Assembly: GCA_029449235.1 (NCBI GenBank)
Contig: JANATG010000013.1
Span: 1,488,001-1,552,000 of the forward strand
From: Linnemannia schmuckeri
Taxonomy: Eukaryota; Mortierellomycota; Mortierellomycetes; Mortierellales; Mortierellaceae
DNA: 64,000 nucleotides
Direction of reading: 5' to 3'
Made by a program: the position numbers and the translations under genes. Positions 53,465 through 64,000 of this stretch are shown here, piece after piece (position 1 is the first letter of the stretch; every line of letters starts with the position of its first letter). Below the pieces are notes generated by a model that saw nothing but the letters and a program-made list of their open reading frames with translations, was not told the origin of the DNA and did not search any database.

Positions 53465-56085
53465 TTAGACAAATGATCCATGCTGCTGTGCCGAAGAATG
53501 CTCATCATCCTCAGTCGAAGAGTCCAGATCAAACACCACATTCTTCTTCAATGGACTCTTGATACTCTTGACAGGGCTCTTCACAGGACTCCGCCGTGCT
53601 GGCGAAGGAGTTGACGAAGACAATGCAGGCCGCTGCTCGTCATCATCCTCGTCCTCCAGCACATACACGTCGTCATCATCGTCCTGATGCTGCTGTTGGC
53701 CACGATCCTGTTGTCCCTGTCCACGAACATCAGCCGCAGCAGTACCTCCCGACTTGACATGAGATTCAACCTCATCATCTCCAGAAGATCCTCTGCCATG
53801 ACCACGTTCAGCCTCATCCATATCAACCATAGCCAGACCGACATACCCTCCTGCGCCAGGTCGACTGCTTGAGCCTCCACGACGAGACGATCCTCCCGAA
53901 AAAGCGCCCTCCATGGATCCAGGTGTCGAGTCGTCTTCAAAGATGGCGCCTGTCAGGACAGCCTCATCGTAAGCAACCTTCCATGCCAAGTACAGCAATC
54001 TCAGCAGCACGACCAAGAAGGGTCCATTGTACAGGGTGATGTCGACCACAATCTCCAGAGGGATCAGAATGTGTCTCGTGTCCCGGTGTACGTCGCAGAG
54101 TTCCAAAAGCATGTAGTGGACAGGTACGTACAAAATGCACAAATACCACTAGGGATTATGAGAGAAATAGCAGAGTGGAGTATGTCAGCATCCTGGCTCC
54201 AGTTTTGCCTGCAACTGGTATTTTCTCATGTATTACGCACCCCCATATGCATATCTCATGGTTGAGTGAAGTACAGCAAGTACAATCCTCATAGCACCAC
54301 ATACATATCTTATGACTGGGTATAATACAGAAAGTACAGTCCTCACAACAGCACACGCGTATCTCTCCTGATTGAGTGAAACGAGCAGGTACGAGCCTCA
54401 AAACAAGAAAAAAAAAAAGGTTACCTTGTAGGACCAGAGGTCTCTGGGGAACTTTCCAAAGATGACAACACCACTCTGTGCAGGGCGTGTGACAACATGG
54501 AACAGAAATATCATCCCGATCGCATACCAGATCTGACTGGTCATCCAGCGCACGCCATCCGAGAACCAAGAGAATGACTGGGATGGCTCACCTTTCCATC
54601 CGCGGAGCATGTAGAGAATGTTGGATGTCAGAGTGAGAAGTGTTGCCACGATGCAGACGCCTCCCATGAATCGATAGTTCCTTGTCACCGGTGCTGGAAG
54701 CAGCGCTATTTAAGCGAATAATAAAGGAAAGAGGATCGTGTTAGTCGTTGTTTCCTGCGCCTATGAGATAGTGCTGTCTCCTGTGATCCAAAAAGGGTCT
54801 GCGCGCCACACTAGAGAATCGAGTCGACCTGCGTTATGTATCTTTATACCTTTGGCAATCGACTCGTTTGTGATATGCATGCGTGAACTAACAACCACAA
54901 ATAACAAGAAAAAGAGAAAAAAACCCGTCAGTTCCGTGCACAAGGCTAATAGCGCAAGAGAGGGGAAAAGCGGCTCTTCTTTCCCGGAGATCCGAAACTT
55001 GGTCATCCATGTTGCTTCCTCACTCACCTCTTGCGCCGGCAGTAGACAAAGAGGCCAATCATGACAATGATATCAAAGACGGGCCCCAGTACCGAGGATA
55101 TCTATCATCATTATCATCGTAAAAAAAGGTGTCCCTCGGTGAGTAAGTGACTTGATGGCGTTCATGCTTGATAGATAGAGAGCGTGCTGATAGAGTGGTG
55201 GGCTGCGCTTGATGAAAAATTGAACTCCAGTTAGTCCATGGGCTTTTATATTTCTCTTGCGTCCTTTCTTTTCCTTCTATTGAGATCAAAGATGATGATT
55301 ACGGTGATGATGTGCTCTCACCACTTTCCACGTTGCATAATTGTTGGTCCTGTGCTCTATCAAATTGATGTCCTTCGATCTTTTTTTGTGTCCTGTCCTG
55401 TCCTGTCATGCCCTTGACGCATCAAATACACTAACGATTGCCCAGAAAAATCGATGATCCAACGAAAGGGTCATAACAAGAAGGAAAAAAGAAAAAACCA
55501 CCAAGTCTAATGGGTCTAAGCACTATGAATTCCCAAGAAAGGTGACAGATGCTGTGTTGGGCGGGTGGGTAAGTGGGTTAAGGAAAACTAATCGATCCTG
55601 ATCTACACCATACACAATGGAGAGAGGGACACGTTGCCTCTCTCTCTATCTCCTTTGTGTTTCGCCACATTAATGATGGAGAACGAGAACGATAGACCAC
55701 GATTGTCTCTTGCTCTGTCGCCTTTTCGTTTTTTCTGGCTATTATGAGAACAAAAGGCACACACTTACAAGACACCCTAATAACACACAAAAAAGAGAGT
55801 GAAATAAGTATCAACAAGCACGTTTCTCCAATACACACACCCGCACAAGCAAAGCATCTCATTCACGAACAAAAAGACAGACTTACAGACAATGTAACCT
55901 CCAATCTCCCAGCGACCCATTCGCATGCGAAGGAGGACCTGGTTTTCCATGACAAGGACTCCGATGCCGAGGAGCATGGATATGAGGGAGACATAGCTGC
56001 GCCAGTCGTTGAAGAAGGGTTTGAGAAAGGTGATGACGGCGTGTATGTGTTTTGACCACTCATCATAAGGTTCATTGCTGTCCAT
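53465..56085 (-). CDS. multi-pass membrane protein, six exons including an 8-nt microexon
   Basis: Exons (minus strand): 55887-56085, 55769-55776 (8 nt), 55028-55101, 54850-54887 (38 nt), 54425-54693, 53465-54148. All five introns have GT...AG ends, and phases fit throughout: 199, 207, 281, 319, 588, 1272 nt cumulative, giving 423 residues. An alternative acceptor for exon 5 (start 54705) adds four residues in frame. Hydrophobic segments lie near residues 31-47, 73-90, 119-137, 160-175, 197-213 and 235-255, so about six membrane spans. The C-terminal 165 residues are hydrophilic and probably cytosolic: Gly/Ser-rich, Gln/Asp-rich (DDDDDVYVLEDEDDD), then SPVKSPVKSIKSP, possible proline-directed phosphosites. 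I do not recognise the family; receptor or transporter cannot be decided. Intron 2 (667 bp) is long for this genome. Confidence 0.8.
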
Positions 56086-56705
56086 TGTGTATGTTGTGTT
56101 GTGAAGTTGTAGGTAGAGACGGAAAGTGAGCGAGAGAGAATCAGGAAGGCCTGTTGAGTTTGTGAGGTGTATGAAGGTGGCTGTTGGACTGAGTTGCTGG
56201 TTGCTAGTTGCTGAGTGCTAGTTATTGTTGGTAGGTATCCAGCAGGTATAGGTCGAAGGGGTCGAAGGAGGTGAAGTGAAGTGAAGTGAAGAAAGGGAAA
56301 GAAGTGAAGGAAACGACGGGAAAGGAGGTAGCGGGAGTATTTCTTTTTGTTTTTTCAAACCAAAAGGGCCAAAGGGTCGACAAAAATGTAAAGACGAAAC
56401 AAAACAGGGACGCATATGGTGCACGTGACGACTAGGAAAATTGCATTCGGGAATATCTAGAGAAACAAGGAAGGGGTTCACACACGGATGATACGCAAAT
56501 GGACACACGTTTGATGGCATGGACACAAGGAAGAAAAACAAGGCAATTTGATAATAGTAGTATTATGTACGATGGTAGTTTATTTGGTAGACGAAGGTAT
56601 CGTAAGATTGGAGGCGAGGGAGGAGGGTAAATCAACGAAAGGGAGAGCGGGTTGAATGATGAAGGAGATGATAAGGAGAGGATAGAGGATATACATGAGA
56701 GACTC
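56086..56705. other. intergenic region between the membrane protein gene and a secreted-protein gene
   Basis: 56086-56400 is the probable promoter of the membrane protein gene, with a GTGAA tandem at about 56269-56290. 56400-56705 is the 3' flank of the secreted-protein gene. No further gene seen. Confidence 0.45.
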
Positions 56706-58017
56706 TTAAGCAGAGCAGATGGCCTTGATCTTGGAGACCTCCTTGACTGAGATATCAACACAGGCCTTGGCGCAAAGGTCAACTGCGGCCTTGAAGCGGA
56801 TAATAACCGACTCAGAGACCTTGACATCACCGGTGACATTAATCTTGATCAACAACAAGTTGACCGAGAACTTCTTGACCTGGGCATCAACAGCGGCCTT
56901 GATCTTGACGTTCAACTTGGCAGCGAGCTTCTCAGAGATCTTGACGGAGGCCTTGGTGGTGATCTTGACGGCATCCTTGACAATGTTCTTGGCCTGAACC
57001 TTGATGCAGTCAGCATCGTGGGCAGGGCAGCGCTTGGTGATGGCAGCGGCGAGGTTGGCACGGAGGTTGGCAGTGAACTGGGCCTTGACGGTGGCATCGA
57101 CCTCGGCCTTGATGGCGGCCTTGATCGAGGTCTGGAGGGCAGCAGAGAGCTTCGAGCCAAGACCGAAATCGATGTTGACCAAGCCTCTATTTAATCGAGA
57201 ACATCATAGGAGATAAAAAGAACGAGTTCATTGGTTAGTTGATTATCCGATGAGTGTTAGCTATGTGAGTATGGACGGTATCGAATAAGGGAGAGTAGTA
57301 AAAGGAAAATAGGTTTTTGTTCTCTTGTGAATGCGAGTATGGACGATGTGAACATGAGATAAAGAGAAAAAAGGTTTTGGTTCTGTTGTCTGCCAACAGA
57401 GTATGGACGATGTCAAGAAAAAAACGAGCACGTCAGTTGATAAAGAGTTGTGGGAGAGAAGAGTCGATTTTGGGCTAGACTGGAAAAAGAGAACAGCTGC
57501 CGCTCTGCTCTTGCTCGATGCTCTGTTTTTACGGTTTAGACAGTGCCGACCCATGCCGAACCAAATGCGGTTGGTATCGATACTCCGCCACTGCTCCACA
57601 GGAGGGAGACAGGATCGTGCCTCTTTTGCATTTTCGATCAGATCGAATTATTTTTGGAGGAAGGGGCAAGGGAAAGAAGGAGTGAAACTGTGCAGGGGAC
57701 ATGTCGAAAGAAAGGCAAGACATGTTGGCAACCACGAGCAGCCAATCGAAGAAAAAAGAGGAGAGGAGGAGAACATACGTGATCTGGATGCGGAGGTTGG
57801 TAGAGACAGCAGCGGCAATGTTGGCATCGGTGCAAACATCAGCATAGGCCTTGAGGACAATGTCGGAGTGCTCCTTGACGAGGAGGTCAAGGGTGGCCTC
57901 AAAGGCAGCACCGACGGGCTTGACAGCGCGGGGCTCAAGGCCAGTCTCGGCGGAAACGGAGCCGCAGAGCATGGCAAACATAGCCATGAAGAAGGCGAGG
58001 ATAGCGAAGGTTCTCAT
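56706..58017 (-). CDS. secreted Ala/Lys/Val-rich protein, paralog 1
   Basis: Exon 1 is 57779-58017, the intron 57187-57778 (592 bp, GTATGT...ATAG), exon 2 56706-57186; 239 residues. The N-terminus MRTFAILAFFMAMFAMLCGS is a signal peptide with likely cleavage near VSA-ET. The mature protein is helical-looking, rich in Ala, Lys and Val, with repeated amphipathic segments (TLDLLVKEHSDIVLKAYADV, IKAAIKAEVDATVKAQF). Six cysteines (ADVC, KRCPAHDADC, DLCAKAC, KAICS) could form three disulfides. The family is unknown to me. The second gene at 61808 has the same intron site and identical exon 2 length (481 nt). Probably a cell-surface or extracellular protein. Confidence 0.85.
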
Positions 58018-58164
58018 TATGGATGAAGGTTGAAAGGGGTTGGTGGTTGAGAGAGGGTGAGGGTAAGGGTGGAGGGGGTCTCTGTGGAAGAGTGTGGGGG
58101 GTGAGTGAGGTGAAGGGTTGGTTCGACAAAGAAGAAAGCGAAAAAAGTTGTGGGTGTCGGCCTT

Positions 58165-58172
58165 CTTTTATA
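58165..58172 (-). promoter_or_regulatory. TATA box of secreted-protein gene 1
   Basis: TATAAAAG on the minus strand, about 150 bp upstream of ATG 58017, with a pyrimidine-rich leader between. Confidence 0.5.
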
Positions 58173-61100
58173 CAACAAGAATGAATCGTTGAAAGTGAAT
58201 ATGAAAGGGGCAGGGATAGGGAGGAAAGGGGAGTGAACTCTATTAGATGCAGCATCGCTGTTGTTTGTTGATGATGGTTATGAATTACGGTTGTTGGGTG
58301 GTGAGGAACGAAGGCCCGCTTGTTCATAGGAGCGAGTAAACAAGTGAATGAGCAGCAGCTCCAACCAACGCGATCAAAGGCCTCTGGGGATAAATATTAT
58401 TGTATTCAGGCACCAGAACAGACTGGGCGAGATCTCCGCGCTGGATTTTACAGTGAAAAACATGTACCTGAATAGGAGTACTTGTATTACTATCATGCTT
58501 GGTAGGAAAGAAATGGAGCTGGAGAGAGAGGGGATGGCTCGTGTCTGCTGCATGCCTCTCTGTATTCTGCATTGGCAAAAGATTGCCTGCACCGTTGATA
58601 CACAATTGAATAAGAAACAAAACACTGTTTACACTGGAGGGCTATCAGGTGTTAAGAGCAAGAGGGACAGAGGAGGAGGACACATAATCGAAGGACCCGT
58701 TACCCAACGTCCATATATTCAAATAAAGAAACGGATACACAACCAAAATCCTCCTATGGGTCCTTGTGGGTTGTGGAGCAAGAGGAAGCAGAAGGGCGAA
58801 TAAAAATAATCATACACAAACTGTCATATGGGGTTTGTGTGTGTGTCCGTTGGTGTCTAATTCTTTACTGCTGTTGCTGCATGGATGAATGCTGAGCACA
58901 AACTCACCACTCAGTCAGCCCGTTTTTCCTTGTTTATGTTGTTTACGTGTGTCCTGTCACCCCAACCGTCTATTCGCTCTCTCTTCTGTCTTTTTTTTTT
59001 TGAGAGCCATCCATCGATATACACCGTCAAAGGGAACCCGCTGCTTTCACGTTTGCTTTCCGATTTCCTTTCTCTTTAAAAAATGAGAGCCCTTCTTTCT
59101 TCTTTCTGATGCATACGGTTTTCCACCTCTTAAAGCGAAAAGGAGAAACATGAACAAAGAGAGAGGAAAAAGTAGACAAACAACTAACGGGCGGCTCTCC
59201 CCCGATGTGTATGTATATGCTTATATCACTCCTTGTTCAAAAAAACATCACACCACGTTGAGAGTCTGGAACACACCTCTGATTGAGTTGGAGGTGTGTA
59301 TGTGTCTTGTTCTTGCTCCTGCCCCCCGAGAGTGCACTCTTTCTTCTTCCATCGATGGCCGTCTTGTCATGGTTTTTTCTTTTCTCAAGTATTCATTAAA
59401 GGAGTGAAATGTGCTGTTGACAAATAACATTCTCATCCTCCTTTTTCGTTGCATATCAATATGAGTGAAAGTCACTAGTGAGAGAAAAAAGGATATCGGA
59501 GATAAGTGCAAAAAGAGCAAAGAGAGGAGAAGCACAGGGCAGAGAAAGAAAGTACACTAAAAATCTGGCAATTGCACCGCACGAGACATCCATCCTCCCT
59601 CCAACTCAGAAGGCAAGACCAACTGGACAAAAACAACAAATGCAAACAAACGGCTCTCAACTTTTATTTTTCCTCTTTTACTGCATTGTAGACAAACACT
59701 GATGAGGTCTCTACAATTGGTGACAGCCGAGGGACTTTTTTTTTTTTACTCTTCACTCGGAACTCGTCCCTTGAACTTTCATGACTTTGGTGTAGAAGTA
59801 CCTACTCCTGGCGTACTGTGTGTTCTTTAGCCCTTTTGTTGATTGACAAACAAGAAGCTGGACAACTTGTAAAAATAGCAGCCGAAATGACACCTACATC
59901 CCACATACGCAAACCACAAACAAATACAAACAGCAACAACAACTTCATTTGTTGATGGTTGTTGATGCCATGGGTATTGAAGGTGATGGTTCAATAATTA
60001 TACTCCTGAAGATCCCACCTTCCGTCTACAAAGGAGCAAAAACAACAAACAACTATCATCAGCAATGAGAAAATACTCGAACACCGGAGAAATCAAAAAT
60101 GAAGAAAAACAAGAACCAGCGCCCACTTCCTTCCACCTCAACCTTCATTTTCAAGATCTCATCGCGAACAGCGACGATGGATGGAGATGGGATATGGATA
60201 GAGATACCTTACAATGAATACAGTTCACTCGGGCGCGCGCCCATCCGCCCTTTAATACTTTACTTCAAGCAGCTTTTAATGGTCAAACACATCAGGCCAC
60301 CGATTCTTCCTTCTGCTCTCACTCCATTCACAGTGACTCGTCATCTCATCCTTCACACCCCAACCGGCTGCGGAGTGGAGCATACAGACGAGGGCTCTAA
60401 AGAGTCGGCACTGGCGCCTGAGTATGTGGGCTACCTGGTGGCCTACTTGTCTACTTACTTCGGCATGTTTATTGGTTGCACTCGGAATATCCCCCAGCCG
60501 GTTCACATCTCTGTCACTCATCGCGTCTTTGTTTGTGGAGAGTGAGAGAAAAAAAGAGAAGACAATCAACAATTGCACATTGGTCGGTCGGTATGTTGAT
60601 CGGTCAGTTGGTACATGAGTACCACCGTACCTGCACGTCAAGTCGCACACATCTACTAGTCTACGTAACATTCCTCTCTGCCTTCTCAATTTTTCTCTCT
60701 CACTTAGCCAGGTGGACAAGAAGTCTTATTTCATATCGGTCGAGAAGGAAGAGACAGATGTCCGCCTCTCTGTTAGGCCGTAACAACAACAGTCTTGTAC
60801 GAATGTGAAGGGTCATGATCCAACCACGAGGGGCCACAGGAATAGAATATTAAAATGGCACACAGAATATGAACGGAGTCCCTTTCCCCTTGTCACTCGA
60901 TCGGGTCGATGTAAGCCTGCATCCTTCCCCTTCCCCTGCTCCTGCTCTTCCCTTTTTTTTTCTTCTTTTTCCCTTCATTTGCTTGACAGATCGATCGAAT
61001 AAAAATTTGATCTAAGAAAAGCGCTTTCCTTTCTCATGTGTTCGCATGTTAGGAGGAAAAGAGAAAAACAGATGAAAGGAAGCATTGCAGCTGACAAAAG

Positions 61101-61807
61101 ACATACGCGCAGAACCAAATGAAAAAGAATAAAACTGTATACATATCTCACCCGGTTGCAGCCTCACATGCTGCTCAATTTTTTTCAACGATATAAACGA
61201 AAAAAGAAGAAACGCAAGTGAGGGCGAGATATCATAGAGATATCTTTTCCGTTAATGGAGTTACGCACCGGGTTGCGTGGTTTATTTGTTCACGATATAC
61301 ATACATACATACGCCTTGGCTCTTTTGTTCTTTGGAGACAGATAGGTCACCATAGAAACAGAAGTATTATTTTTTATCTCTTCCTTTAATAACAAAAAAT
61401 GCATTGAGAACGAGAGAACGAGATGCCTGTGACGAAAATAAATCCTATTTTAAGTGCCTCAACGGTCTCAACACTATCGGTTATAGAAATCGCCACTAGA
61501 AGTAACAGTAAATGTACTATTCGTGGTGAAGAGAGAGAAGGGGGACACAAGGCTAATTGACCAGACTAACCATTTTCATGACTTTTTTGTCCAATCCTTT
61601 CTTTTTTTTACAAAAAACAGGTTCGCTGGCATTTTGGTCTAACAGGCATGCCGGGCGGGTACGACAAACAAGCATTCCCCGAGCGTTTTCAAAATCAACA
61701 AGCCCAAGTATTACATTCAACATCCAAGCCAGCAATAAGCAATTGTGTAAAAGAACTTTGTATATTTCAAAAATAAACTATAGATACAACATCTACCATC
61801 CCTCGCT
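58173..61807. other. 3.6-kb intergenic region
   Basis: No gene can be supported. Candidate frames at 58348-58803 (plus), 60099-60545 (plus) and 60276-60719 (minus) have no domain, and the last two overlap on opposite strands. Short features are an ATAC microsatellite (about 61296-61310) and a TTGTTGATGG palindrome-like stretch near 59940-59968. Confidence 0.4.
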
Positions 61808-62722
61808 CTAAGCAGAGGCAATGGTCTTGATCCGCGAAACAAGTTTTGCAGAAACATCTGCACAAGCACTGGCAACCAAGCCAGCAGCATTCTTAAACCT
61901 CAATGCAACACTGTTCGAAACCGCAACATCACCCGTCACATTAATTTTGATCAACCACAAGTTGACCGAAAACTTCTTGACCTGGATCTGAATCGCGGCC
62001 TTGACACGGGTACCCAAGTTCACAGAGATCTTGTCGGAGATCTTGACGGAGGCCTTGGTGGTGAGCTTGATGGCGTCCTTGACAATATTCTTAGCTTGGA
62101 GCTTGATGCAGGCGCTATCATGGGCGGGGCAACGCTTTGTGATGATGGCGGCGAGGTTTGTGCGAAGGTTGGCCGAGAATTGGGCCTTGGTTTCCAGGTC
62201 GACTTCAGTGCGAACTGCGGCTTTGATGGAGGAACGCAATGCGGCAGAGAGTCTGGTTCCGAGACCGAAGTCGATGTTGATCAATCCACTGTGAAGTAAG
62301 GTAGAAATGAAAGAGACGAACGTGGGTTGGGTTAGTCTGTGGGTCTGTATGCATAGATGAGACGACAGAGCATAGAGGAGTTCAAAATAAATATCCAGTC
62401 TAAAGTGTTGCTCGTGCTCAATTTTCATCCACCTCCTTCTCTCCCACAAAACAACAGCAACATACCTGATCTGAACACGAATATCGGTAGTAATATCAGT
62501 CGAGAGGTTAGCATCGGTGCAGACATCAGCAAAGGCCTTGACGACAATCTCAGAGTGCTCCTTGACGAGGAGGTCAAGGGTACCCTCAAAGGCAGCGCCG
62601 ACGGGCTTAGTGGGGGCGCCACGGGGCTCGAGGTCGGTGATCATCTCGGCCGAGGTAGAGGAGAAACTGAAGAGCATGGCGAACAGCGCCAGGAAGTAGG
62701 CGAGGAAGGTAGTGGATCTCAT
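61808..62722 (-). CDS. secreted Ala/Lys/Val-rich protein, paralog 2
   Basis: Exon 1 is 62466-62722, the intron 62289-62465 (177 bp, GTATGT...CACAG), exon 2 61808-62288; 245 residues. The signal peptide is MRSTTFLAYFLALFAMLFSF with likely cleavage after STSA. It matches paralog 1 over its full length: KPVGAAFE.TLDLLVKEHS, NIDFGLG, KRCPAHDSACIK, KKFSVNL.LIKINVTGDV. It lacks the last two cysteines of paralog 1 (DLCAKAC is now GLVASAC, KAICSA is KTIASA), leaving four. The intron has no in-frame stop and is 59 codons long, so retention would give a 304-residue product. Spliced form preferred because paralog 1 aligns without it. Confidence 0.85.
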   Translation of the reverse strand: MRSTTFLAYFLALFAMLFSFSSTSAEMITDLEPRGAPTKPVGAAFEGTLDLLVKEHSEIVVKAFADVCTDANLSTDITTDIRVQIRYVAVVLWERRRWMKIEHEQHFRLDIYFELLYALSSHLCIQTHRLTQPTFVSFISTLLHSGLINIDFGLGTRLSAALRSSIKAAVRTEVDLETKAQFSANLRTNLAAIITKRCPAHDSACIKLQAKNIVKDAIKLTTKASVKISDKISVNLGTRVKAAIQIQVKKFSVNLWLIKINVTGDVAVSNSVALRFKNAAGLVASACADVSAKLVSRIKTIASA

Positions 62723-62926
62723 CTTGGATGTAAGGAGGGAGCGATGGAAGGGTGATGAGGAGGGGTATAGGATCGGAGAGAAAGGGAGGAGGGATGTGAA
62801 TTATTGAGGAGTGAGGAATAGGGAAGGAGAGGGGTGACTCTGTAGAAGAGTGGTGAAGGGTCAGATGGGTGAGGATGGAGGGCTGGAAGGCTGAAGAGAA
62901 AACTGACAAAGTGGGAACTCGAAGTA

Positions 62927-62934
62927 GTTTTATA
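62927..62934 (-). promoter_or_regulatory. TATA box of secreted-protein gene 2
   Basis: TATAAAAC on the minus strand, about 205 bp upstream of ATG 62722. Confidence 0.45.
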
Positions 62935-64000
62935 CAAATTCCAGGAACGACTAAGTTTGTTTAAAGTCGATTGAAGAAATCGTTACAAAACACATAGAGC
63001 CAGTAGAAGGGGCTATCGAGGCCCCCTCCTTTGAGGGATTTGAGTCTTCTTCCTCCAACGGAGACGAGGGATTGAATAACTTTATTAACTGCATGCTCTT
63101 CTCTCTTGATGTCTTTCTTGCTCCGTAGGTTGTGCGTTATCTTCTCTCTTGCATGCTCTATTGTTCTTTCGTTTGAGCGTATTTGCTCTCTCTTCATTGC
63201 ATTTGTTTTCTTATTGTTGCTTTGGAGTATACGAACAACACACATACCTTCGATATGCATACTCAGTAACAGATATCCAAAGAAAAAAAAAAGCAATCGA
63301 TGAGTATGGAAACAAAATGAACAACTCAAACAACAAAAAACAAACAACAAACAACAAACAACGACCAAAAATAAAGGGCAAATACCCCTTTCTCCATATC
63401 CTCCTCGTTTGTTTTGCATTCTTCAACGGGCAAGTGCATCCGTTGCATTGTCAGATGTCAGTTGTGAATGAAAAGATGTACCCAAGCACGACTACCTGTA
63501 CATCGGAGAATGATACCTTTCTTGTCCACAGCAGCGCATTGATAAGGTATGATGGTACGATATAATGGTGCTGCGTGCTACTGCATAGTATGGAGAGATA
63601 GAGGGAGAGGAATGGTGCGAACAGATACCGTTCTGTGCACTCTCTGGCAAAACATAAAAAAGAGGCGCATGTTTATGCACAACGGAAGGCACCTACAACC
63701 AGTGCACCAACAACAAACCTCTACAACAAGAGCAAAGAATATGAAAAAAAGTTGAGAGCACAAAGGTTTTAAAGGTCAAAAAATATCAACGAAAAAACGG
63801 GCCGGGTTTGCTTCTCCCATACCAACTACCACTCATATAAACAGCAATGTCGCATCCGCTCCTCATCTTACCTCACCCATCCACATCCACCCACTGTCAC
63901 CCTCCCCTTTGGCTTGAGAGCCCTTTACCTCTCTTTTCTTTCTTTCTTTCTTTCTTTTGTCACCTCCCTTTCTTTCTCTTTGTTGCTTTGTTGCACATGG
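62935..64000. other. intergenic region to the right edge
   Basis: No supported gene. It has a repetitive CAAACAA stretch (about 63325-63365), a CTTT microsatellite (63935-63956) and, at the right edge, a C/T-rich run that may be the leader of a plus-strand gene lying beyond the window. Confidence 0.4.

Noticed and set aside
60099..60719. Overlapping open frames on both strands (148 and 147 codons)
   Set aside because: Neither has a domain, a TATA box or a paralog in the window, and I could not find a splice model that extends either.

Overview
The window is nuclear DNA of a filamentous fungus, most likely Mortierellomycotina (Mortierella sensu lato). The evidence is: short GT-AG introns, TATA boxes about 150-225 bp upstream of start codons, long pyrimidine-rich leaders, a STAND/NACHT protein with pentapeptide and WD40 repeats, many C2H2 zinc-finger paralogs, and DIRS-type tyrosine-recombinase retrotransposons. 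The lineage is inferred from gene content; no marker gene is present. I saw no rRNA, tRNA or CRISPR array.

Layout. 1-15 kb: the 3' tip of a Gln-rich ORF, then four plus-strand C2H2 zinc-finger genes (1279, 4170, 6278, 13779) and one small Pro/Asn/Gln-rich ORF (minus strand, 10.8 kb). 16-19.6 kb: a small possibly tail-anchored protein gene, then a NACHT-pentapeptide-WD40 gene whose WD40 end is cut off and runs in frame into a second, frameshifted member of the small family. 19.7-22.6 kb: non-coding, with a diverged tandem duplication. 22.6-27.4 kb: a decayed DIRS-like element plus a 342-bp inverted-repeat module at its 3' end. 28-33 kb: three minus-strand zinc-finger loci (one pseudogene, one intact, one truncated or spliced), so the zinc-finger loci face each other across the NACHT/DIRS core.

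35.5-47 kb is a transposon graveyard: a WD40 pseudogene cut by a 297-bp MITE, a complete but dead pogo-like element, a 149-bp TA-flanked MITE, a dead fungal DDE transposase, a roughly 600-bp segmental duplication, and two further intact copies of the small tail-anchored family. 49.7-53.1 kb: a second DIRS-like element, minus strand, with an intact tyrosine recombinase and the same kind of inverted-repeat module at its 3' end. 53.4-56.1 kb: a multi-exon multi-pass membrane protein gene that needs an 8-nt microexon. 56.7-62.7 kb: two paralogous secreted-protein genes, each with one intron at the same site.

The most unusual points are: the small YQPLPAI / C-terminal-anchor family, its chance or selected fusion to a NACHT protein, the paired DIRS inverted-repeat modules, and the microexon. 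Zinc fingers and NACHT proteins probably act in regulation and self/non-self sensing, but no functional link between them can be shown from sequence.
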